A DNA stretch of 8,356 nucleotides from an uncultured bacterium. Its GTDB lineage: Bacteria; Cyanobacteriota; Vampirovibrionia; Gastranaerophilales; Gastranaerophilaceae. The stretch spans positions 1-8,356 of the forward strand of contig USGC01000071.1 of NCBI GenBank assembly GCA_900554095.1, given 5' to 3'. The notes under the pieces are model-generated. The model had not been told where the DNA came from, made no database searches, and saw nothing but the letters and a program-made list of their open reading frames with translations. The translations under genes and the position numbers were made by a program. Positions 1 through 4,663 of the stretch are shown here, piece by piece (within the stretch, counting starts at the first letter, position 1; the number at the start of each line of letters is the position of its first letter).

Positions 1-630
1 CAGGTAAGCTAAAAAACCTATTGAAAGTGCGTTTAGTTCAAAGAAATTGGGCTTGCCGTCTTCGCGTTTAAACATCCCTGCTGCTGTTACTGTTGCCATT
101 GGTATGGTCGCAAGTGCAACGTGTCTTGATTTTTGTAAATATTTAAAAGCTTTCTTTGTCTGAGCATTGATGGCATGTCCCAGCTCGTGCAAAATCAGTG
201 AAGGTTTACTTTTGGGCGCAACTGCGAGTTTTAATTGATCGGTATAAAAAGCATTTTCGCCTCTTGCAACGACTTCAAGCTCTTTTTGTAAAGCATTTGG
301 ATAGCGTTTTATATTGTTTTTATCTAAATAGTCAATAGTAACATCGAGATTGTTATGATTTTTCATGTAATCTGCGATTTGTTTTACGTTTTTTTCAGTG
401 GTGAATTCATTGCCTTGCATAAGCTTTTGGCCGCACCAATCAGAAGCTTTTTGCAAGCCAAGAACTATTAACTGTAAAATCCCGGCATAAGTGACAGTCT
501 TAGCCGTATCCGGCTCTGACGGTTCTTGTCTGTAATACCGGCGCTGAGTCGGATAATTATAGTAATTATAATAATTATAATAATTATAATAATTATAATT
601 TTGAGAATTTACACTGCCGACACTGTTCAT
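1..630 (-). CDS. HExxH zinc-metallopeptidase-like protein with Asn/Tyr repeat N-terminus (partial, 3' end missing)
   Basis: I read this frame directly: it is open from ATG at 630 to the left edge, giving 210 residues with no stop. The peptidase call rests on LILHELGHAIN. Its HELGH (residues 148-152) is the HExxH zinc-binding and catalytic helix; the third zinc ligand would lie beyond the window. Residues 11-26 are almost only Asn and Tyr (NYY units), followed by a basic, Tyr-rich stretch (about 29-37). There is no classical signal peptide. Hydrophobic stretches at about 48-60, 174-189 and 202-210 could be membrane-associated; the last may start a helix that continues outside. The start is the only sensible ATG before the repeat, but its SD match (AAAGG) sits one base from the ATG, too close to be normal. 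Family and substrate are not recognised. It follows rubredoxin by 57 bp on the same strand. Confidence 0.78.
   Translation of the reverse strand, partial: MNSVGSVNSQNYNYYNYYNYYNYYNYPTQRRYYRQEPSEPDTAKTVTYAGILQLIVLGLQKASDWCGQKLMQGNEFTTEKNVKQIADYMKNHNNLDVTIDYLDKNNIKRYPNALQKELEVVARGENAFYTDQLKLAVAPKSKPSLILHELGHAINAQTKKAFKYLQKSRHVALATIPMATVTAAGMFKREDGKPNFFELNALSIGFLAYL
552..600. repeat. 9-bp tandem repeat (TAATTATAA units) coding NYY repeats
   Basis: About five tandem copies of a 9-bp unit (TAATTATAA on the plus strand, AATTATTAT on the coding strand). The outermost copy is degenerate, with C or G substitutions at about 560-563. The repeat lies inside the peptidase gene and encodes Asn-Tyr-Tyr units. 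Because the unit is three codons long, copy-number changes would alter protein length without shifting the frame. Confidence 0.9.
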
Positions 631-687
631 ACCTTTTATAATGCACGAACAAAATTAAAAATTGTTAATTTGTTAATTAATATTAAG

Positions 688-822
688 TTAATCTATTTTT
701 CTAAATTCATCTTTGGAGGCTCCGCATATCGGGCAAGTCCAATCTGACGGCAGATCATCAAATTTAGTCCCTTCTTTTTCTTCGTCATAAATGTATGCGC
801 AAATATTGCATTCGTATTTCAT
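688..822 (-). CDS. Rubredoxin, short 44-residue form
   Basis: Rubredoxin is a small cytoplasmic one-electron carrier that binds a single iron through four cysteines. In anaerobes it commonly feeds oxygen- or peroxide-reducing enzymes. The four ligands are Cys5 and Cys8 (CNIC) and Cys30 and Cys33 (CPIC), with the family hallmarks YIYD, KFDDLP, DW and CPICGASKDEF in order. Typical rubredoxins are 52-54 residues; this one lacks about eight residues of the loop between YIYD and GTKF. Short rubredoxins of about 45 residues with a deletion there are known, for example in Desulfovibrio desulfuricans. The usual CGY after the first cysteine pair is CAY here. A good SD (AAAGGAC, 831-837) sits 8 bases before the ATG. 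No redox partner is visible next to it, so its job is open. Confidence 0.95.
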   Translation of the reverse strand: MKYECNICAYIYDEEKEGTKFDDLPSDWTCPICGASKDEFRKID

Positions 823-854
823 TGTGTTAAGTCCTTTCTTTATTCTGGTTAATG

Positions 855-863
855 TGTTATAAT
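855..863 (+). promoter_or_regulatory. Extended -10 promoter for the thioesterase operon
   Basis: TGT followed by a perfect TATAAT (858-863) forms an extended -10 element. No convincing -35 is visible 17 bp upstream (TTTCTT, 835-840), which extended -10 promoters can tolerate. A start 7 bases past the -10 falls at 870, the A of the chosen ATG, so the mRNA would be leaderless. This promoter's -10 lies 2 bp from the -10 of the rubredoxin promoter on the other strand. Confidence 0.6.
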
Positions 864-865
864 CT

Positions 866-894
866 TTTTATGGAAATAATTGGTGAATGTCAAT
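866..894 (-). promoter_or_regulatory. Sigma-70-type promoter for rubredoxin
   Basis: Read on the minus strand, a perfect TTGACA (889-894) is followed by a 17-bp spacer and TAAAAA (866-871), four of six matches to the -10 consensus. Predicted transcription start is near 859, giving a leader of about 37 bases that contains the SD of rubredoxin. The -35 box lies inside the first codons of the divergent thioesterase gene. A -10 further downstream is possible because the area is AT-rich. Confidence 0.5.
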
Positions 895-1304
895 TTGAAC
901 AAAAAGTTTTTTATTCTGATACTGATGCTTACGGCGTTGTATGGCACGGTTCTTATCTGAGATGGCTGGAAATGGGCCGGGTTTACTGGTGTGAACTTGC
1001 CGGACACAACTTAATTGAATTAGAAAAAAATGATATTGTTCTACCTGTTGTAAATTTGAATGTTAAATACAAATCATCAGCTAGGTTGAATGATATTATG
1101 ATTATTAAAACCAAAATCATAAAATTCAATGGCCTTTCAGTTACATTCAATCAGACAATATCTTCAAAAGATACCGGAAAGATTTTTGTCGAAGCTGAGG
1201 TTGAAGTTGTTGCAATCAGCAATGCGGGAAAATTATACCGCCGTATGCCAAATATTCTTGCTGATGTCTTTTCACAGGAGGTCAAATGCCCGGCATGCGT
1301 TTAA
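870..1304 (+). CDS. Acyl-CoA thioesterase, YbgC/4HBT hotdog-fold type
   Basis: Hotdog-fold thioesterases hydrolyse acyl-CoA to free acid and CoA in the cytoplasm; YbgC-type members prefer short-chain or aromatic acyl groups, but this substrate cannot be read from sequence. The 144-residue length fits the family. The active-site block is clear: YSDTDAYGVVWHGSY at residues 15-29, followed by LRWLEMGR. By alignment with YbgC and 4-hydroxybenzoyl-CoA thioesterase, Asp19 is the likely catalytic aspartate, and His26 matches the conserved VVxH position. I chose ATG 870 over the in-frame ATG at 852. The family N-terminus fits 870, and 852 lies upstream of the -10 box. Neither has an SD, and 870 coincides with the predicted transcription start. 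The 3' end overlaps the next gene by 19 bases. No tol-pal genes, the usual ybgC neighbours in proteobacteria, are present. Confidence 0.88.
   Translation: MEIIGECQFEQKVFYSDTDAYGVVWHGSYLRWLEMGRVYWCELAGHNLIELEKNDIVLPVVNLNVKYKSSARLNDIMIIKTKIIKFNGLSVTFNQTISSKDTGKIFVEAEVEVVAISNAGKLYRRMPNILADVFSQEVKCPACV
1276..1281 (+). promoter_or_regulatory. Strong SD (AGGAGG) for the pseudouridine synthase
   Basis: A perfect AGGAGG lies inside the end of the thioesterase gene. It is 4 bases from ATG 1286 and 13 bases from the in-frame ATG 1295. Neither distance is ideal; the first is within the workable range and was chosen. The S4-domain homology starts at MRLNKYI, which would equally suit 1295. Confidence 0.7.
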
Positions 1305-2020
1305 ATAAATATATTGCGGCATCCGGCCTTTGTTCCAGGCGTAAGGCAGATGAACTTATAGAAAATGGCGAAGTCTCTGTGAATGGTAAGAAAATTACAG
1401 AACTTGGCTATATTGTAGATTCTAAAGACAAAGTTTTTGTAAATAAAAAGTCGATCCATCCGTTAAAACATGAGTATTACAGGTTTTTCAAGCCGGCGGG
1501 ATATATTACGACGTGTGAAGATGAGAAAGCTCGCAAAACAATTTACGATTTGCTGCCGGAATCAATGTATAAATTAAAGCCGGTTGGACGACTTGATAAG
1601 GATTCAACAGGCCTTTTGATATTGACAAATGACGGAGAATTGATAAATGAATTGACACACCCTTCAGTAAAAGTACCAAAAGTTTATTTGGTATCCGTTG
1701 AAGCGGTGGTGCATCCTCACCAGCTTGAGCAGATGGCTGCTGGAATAGAATTGGAACCGGGTAAAAAAGCTTATGCTGATATATCTGTTCTGGAAGCTGA
1801 TAAAAAACATACCTTTATGCAAATTACATTGTACCAGGGAATGAATAGACAAATTAGAAGAATGTTTGAATACTTTGGCTTTGAGGTCAAAACTTTGAAG
1901 CGTATTCAGCATGCAACAATAAATTTAGATGGGTTAAAGCGCGGTGAATTTAAGCCGATTAAGCCGCGTCAAATTAAAGATTTGAGAAATTTTTTAAACA
2001 GGATACAAAAAAATGCTTAG
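1286..2020 (+). CDS. rRNA pseudouridine synthase, RsuA/RluB family
   Basis: Family members isomerise a specific uridine of rRNA to pseudouridine during ribosome assembly: RsuA at 16S U516, RluB at 23S U2605. The order is standard. An N-terminal S4 RNA-binding domain covers residues 4-50 (MRLNKYIAASGLCSRRKADE). The catalytic domain follows, with GRLDKDSTGLLILTNDGEL and nucleophile Asp104. The family C-terminal motif NRQIRRM is at 187-193, and a basic tail ends the protein. Length 244 is usual. RluB-type is my preference, because Gram-positive and deep-branching bacteria often carry one such enzyme called RluB. RsuA, RluE and RluF share the same motifs, so the target is not fixed and I give no symbol. 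The gene overlaps both neighbours (19 bases before, 8 bases after), so it is co-transcribed and probably translationally coupled with them. Confidence 0.93.
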   Translation: MPGMRLNKYIAASGLCSRRKADELIENGEVSVNGKKITELGYIVDSKDKVFVNKKSIHPLKHEYYRFFKPAGYITTCEDEKARKTIYDLLPESMYKLKPVGRLDKDSTGLLILTNDGELINELTHPSVKVPKVYLVSVEAVVHPHQLEQMAAGIELEPGKKAYADISVLEADKKHTFMQITLYQGMNRQIRRMFEYFGFEVKTLKRIQHATINLDGLKRGEFKPIKPRQIKDLRNFLNRIQKNA

Positions 2021-2609
2021 AATTGGTATTACAGGCAATATTGCCGCCGGGAAAACTGCTGTAGAAAAAATATTAAAAGAAAAAGGATACTCAGTATTGG
2101 ATGCAGATGACGTTTCACATGAACTTTTATCGCATAACAAGGAGGTCATTGCTGCTTTTAAAGAGTTTGATATTCAAGAAGACGGCGATATTTCGCGGCA
2201 TAAACTGGGGCGGATTGTTTTTCATGACAAAGTATTAATGCGTAAGCTTGAGAGTATTCTTCACCCGCTTATCAGGGTTAGAATTAATGAGTTTTTTGAG
2301 GCGCACAAAGATGAAAAACTTGTTTTTGTCTCAGTCCCTCTTTTGTACGAAGCTCACATGGAAGATCTGTTTGATAAAGTGCTTTTAGTCTTTGCAGAAG
2401 ATATGGTTCGTTATAAACGACTAGTTAAACGCGACCGATTGGATGATGAGTATGCTTCTGTTAAGATTAACTCTCAAATGTCTCAGGTTGAAAAACTTAT
2501 TCTTGCGGATGAATGCATTGAAAATGATGGAACAATTTCAGAATTGCGTGTTCGTGTTTCATATATTCTTCAAGGCTTAAACCGGTATAAAAACCGTAAC
2601 ATCCTCTGA
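2013..2609 (+). CDS. coaE: Dephospho-CoA kinase
   Basis: Catalyses the last step of coenzyme A synthesis, ATP-dependent phosphorylation of the 3'-hydroxyl of dephospho-CoA, in the cytoplasm. The 198 residues match the family length. Visible features in order are: P-loop GNIAAGKT (residues 8-15, where many homologues have GGIGSGKS), DADDVSHELL just after it, the HPLIR block, PLLYEA, an Arg-rich lid region (RYKRLVKRDR) and the C-terminal IENDGTISEL. The ATG sits in the tail of the preceding gene (8-base overlap), with an SD-like AGGA at 2000-2003 nine bases upstream. The last ten codons and the stop overlap the end of the convergent Cys-His hydrolase gene. The product supplies CoA, the moiety released by the thioesterase two genes upstream. 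No hairpin with a T-tract follows it. Confidence 0.95.
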   Translation: MLRIGITGNIAAGKTAVEKILKEKGYSVLDADDVSHELLSHNKEVIAAFKEFDIQEDGDISRHKLGRIVFHDKVLMRKLESILHPLIRVRINEFFEAHKDEKLVFVSVPLLYEAHMEDLFDKVLLVFAEDMVRYKRLVKRDRLDDEYASVKINSQMSQVEKLILADECIENDGTISELRVRVSYILQGLNRYKNRNIL

Positions 2610-3314
2610 TGGACGAATGTTGTGATTGACAAAATCGCTTGCTGCGTTTCCGTTGCCAAGGGTTATTTCGACATGTCCGTATTGGCTGCTGTATCCGGCA
2701 GCACCTTTGTTGTATACAATAACGCATCCGGCCGGCAGTTTATTTAAGTCATTTGGCGCAACGTTAATTTCTTTAAAATTTTTGTTATTTTTTAAAATTC
2801 CTGCTACTTGATATCCGTGGCCTTGTTCGTAGCTTCCCATATTGCAGTTGGCAATCGCATCTTTAACATAAGCGGCACAGCGTCCAAGTGAATTTGAATT
2901 TGCGTCAGACAATGCTCTTTGTGAAAGGTTTTGACCTTTTTGGGCATTGTAAAATTTGCTAATAGATTCGTAATCTGTTTTTGTGCTAAAAGCTTTTGCA
3001 TATTTTTGATTTAATTTTTCAGGACTTGGCAGCGCCGCGGTTGTTTGGGGTTTTGTTACCGTTGCAGGCATGGCTGAAAACAAAGAATCCAAAGACGGCG
3101 GGGTAAGCATCCTATTATACATAAAACTTGTATTTATATTATAATCCATCAGGTTTAGTGAAGGAGGCGGCATTAGACTGTAATTCGCAAACGGGTTCAT
3201 TGTAAACAAAGAGCTGCTCGGGTAAAAATCCATTCCCATACTTCCGAAGAATGGATTTGGCAAACTCTGCGGAAGGCTTAAATATGGATTAATATTCATA
3301 CCGAATTCAAACAT
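2577..3314 (-). CDS. Putative Cys-His (CHAP/NlpC-P60-like) hydrolase with low-complexity N-terminus
   Basis: A 245-residue protein in two parts. Residues 1-95 are low-complexity, rich in Pro, Met, Asn, Ser and Phe, with no signal peptide or membrane helix. Residues 97-245 look like a papain-fold amidase. GRCAAYVKDAI (144-154) resembles the nucleophile helix with Cys146. YGHVEI (212-217) carries the candidate catalytic His214. Asp227 or Asn230 in ASDFVNHN could orient the histidine. Such enzymes usually cut peptidoglycan peptides or amide bonds. The match is by motif only, so the family is a hypothesis. Cys157 and Cys197 are extra cysteines. The start at 3314 has a weak SD (GGGA); Met6 is an alternative. 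Its 3' end overlaps coaE on the other strand by 33 bases. It lies 74 bp after the DUF1015 gene and may have its own promoter. Confidence 0.72.
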   Translation of the reverse strand: MFEFGMNINPYLSLPQSLPNPFFGSMGMDFYPSSSLFTMNPFANYSLMPPPSLNLMDYNINTSFMYNRMLTPPSLDSLFSAMPATVTKPQTTAALPSPEKLNQKYAKAFSTKTDYESISKFYNAQKGQNLSQRALSDANSNSLGRCAAYVKDAIANCNMGSYEQGHGYQVAGILKNNKNFKEINVAPNDLNKLPAGCVIVYNKGAAGYSSQYGHVEITLGNGNAASDFVNHNIRPSEDVTVFIPV

Positions 3315-3336
3315 AATTATCCCGTCTTATCTCGTG

Positions 3337-3353
3337 ATACTTATATAAAGTAT
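3337..3353. promoter_or_regulatory. Inverted repeat over a possible promoter of the Cys-His hydrolase gene
   Basis: ATACTT and AAGTAT form perfect 6-bp arms around a 5-bp AT centre. On the minus strand the repeat contains TATAAG (3340-3345), a possible -10, with TTTAGA (3362-3367) 16 bp upstream as a weak -35. The predicted start is near 3333, leaving a leader of about 19 bases. It could be an operator or chance in AT-rich DNA. There is no T-tract on the minus strand, so I do not call it a terminator for the DUF1015 gene. Confidence 0.3.
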
Positions 3354-3388
3354 TTTGATCTTCTAAAATTGCCTTATTTTAACGAATG

Positions 3389-4663
3389 TTAAGCTAATGG
3401 ATTTATTGCAATTCCGGAAAGCAGCTTAGGATAAAAATAAGTTGATTTTTGCGGCATGCGATAGCCGGCTTCTGAAATCCGTTTTATATCTTCGATTTTC
3501 GGGTATGCCATAATGAATGAGGCTTCTGCTTTGCCCAAGTCAATCATATCAAACGCTTCATTTTCGATTTTAATATATTTTATGCCGTCTTGCGCCATTT
3601 GCTGTTCTTCTGTAAAACCGAGACCTTCTGTCAAAATTACTTTGTGAAGTACGGTTAAGTCAAGCGTCCTTAAAACATCTGCGACATTGTATTTATCTAA
3701 AATGCTGTCAACATTTTCTCTAAGTGTGAGAAGATAAAACTTGTTTACATTTTTCATGTAAAGTCCCATTGAAATTTTTTCTTTGGCGGCGTTTTCTATT
3801 GCTTTTAAAAATTCTGCCTTAACTTCATTTTTGTTTGCTCCCGTAAAGGTGTAATCTTTAACATCAAAATATTTTTTTACAGTTTCTAAAAGAACATACG
3901 GCTCAATCCATTTCGTAATAATTCTATGGGTCGGATAAATCAGCAAATCATCATCAAGGTTTGTAAAATAGCTCATAACATAATTTGCATCTTGAGCGTT
4001 TTGGCCTAGAAAGTTTCTATAGTTTAATGCTGTTTCATAACGGTGGTGGCCGTCAGCAATGAGTAACGTTTTATCTTTCATGACGTTTTTTATAAGCTCA
4101 ATTGTTTTTTCATCGTCAATTAAGTAAACTATATTTTGAACACCGTTGTCGTCTGTAACGTCAATGAACGGCTCAGCGGTTAAATCAACAGCATTTTCAA
4201 TTTGTTTTTGCGGATCAGAGTAAACCATGAAAATTTGTGAAAAATTAGCTTTGCAGGCTTTGGTTAAATTCAGCCGATCTTCTTTTGGCCCGCTCATTGT
4301 GAATTCATGCGGCAGAATATTTTTTGATGCAAAATCCTCAATTTTGTTGCGAGCAATAAAACCTTTGCGCGTAATTTCTTTACCGTTGTGCTTGTATTTT
4401 TGCACCAAATAAAATATAACGGGTTTTGATGATTTGATTAAAATTTCCTTATTTTTCCATTTTTCAAAACTTTGAGCCGCGTCTTCGTAAGGGTTGGGCG
4501 CTTTTGATAAGATTAGCCTTGTAATGTTATATAGTGAACGCTCATAAAGCTTGTCGCGGTACTTTTCGGAAATTACGTCATAGGGTGGCGCGATAACGTC
4601 TTTTATATCAACTTTTGACTGGTTGTAATATATTGCATTTAAAGGTTTTACTTCAATTGTCAT
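3389..4663 (-). CDS. DUF1015 family protein
   Basis: A soluble 424-residue protein covering the whole DUF1015 family (Pfam PF06245), with no signal peptide or membrane helix. Hallmarks seen are APPYDV (residues 25-30), LPHEFTMSGPKEDRL (117-131), ADGHHRYETAL (203-213) and, near the C-terminus, MPQKSTYFYPK (403-413) then SGI. The conserved Asp, two His and Arg of ADGHHRY look like an active or metal/phosphate-binding site. The biochemical role is not settled as far as I know. A resemblance to ParB-fold small-molecule (serine) kinases has been discussed, which I cannot verify here. The ATG overlaps the exporter's stop codon by four bases (ATGA), with AGGAG at 4672-4676 eight bases upstream, so it is translationally coupled to the exporter. 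This ties its expression, though not necessarily its function, to envelope lipid or drug export. Confidence 0.92.
   Translation of the reverse strand: MTIEVKPLNAIYYNQSKVDIKDVIAPPYDVISEKYRDKLYERSLYNITRLILSKAPNPYEDAAQSFEKWKNKEILIKSSKPVIFYLVQKYKHNGKEITRKGFIARNKIEDFASKNILPHEFTMSGPKEDRLNLTKACKANFSQIFMVYSDPQKQIENAVDLTAEPFIDVTDDNGVQNIVYLIDDEKTIELIKNVMKDKTLLIADGHHRYETALNYRNFLGQNAQDANYVMSYFTNLDDDLLIYPTHRIITKWIEPYVLLETVKKYFDVKDYTFTGANKNEVKAEFLKAIENAAKEKISMGLYMKNVNKFYLLTLRENVDSILDKYNVADVLRTLDLTVLHKVILTEGLGFTEEQQMAQDGIKYIKIENEAFDMIDLGKAEASFIMAYPKIEDIKRISEAGYRMPQKSTYFYPKLLSGIAINPLA

Noticed and set aside
662..678. TTGTTAATT repeated twice between rubredoxin and the peptidase gene
   Set aside because: It is a short low-complexity AT string. 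TTAACA on the minus strand resembles a -35, but its distance to the TATAAA near 635-640 is 22 bp, too long for a firm promoter call.
526..747. Plus-strand reading frame with a long isoleucine run
   Set aside because: It is the antisense of the NYY repeat and runs over the rubredoxin 3' end. The Ile run is an artefact of the AT-rich repeat; two real genes on the minus strand explain the region.
852..869. Earlier in-frame ATG for the thioesterase
   Set aside because: It lies upstream of and includes the -10 box, has no SD, and adds six residues that the family does not have.
2580..2597. CGGT/ACCG mini-hairpin near the coaE end as a terminator
   Set aside because: The stem is only 4 bp with an A-rich loop and no T-tract, so it is not a credible intrinsic terminator.
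2497..3001. Minus-strand frames at 2497-2727 and 2804-3001, and the plus-strand frame at 2626-2811
   Set aside because: They are out-of-frame shadows of coaE and the Cys-His hydrolase gene; none has an SD or a recognisable motif.
3370..3392. TTAAC/GTTAA inverted repeat after the DUF1015 gene as a terminator
   Set aside because: The stem is 5 bp, AT-only apart from one pair, and is not followed by T residues on the minus strand.
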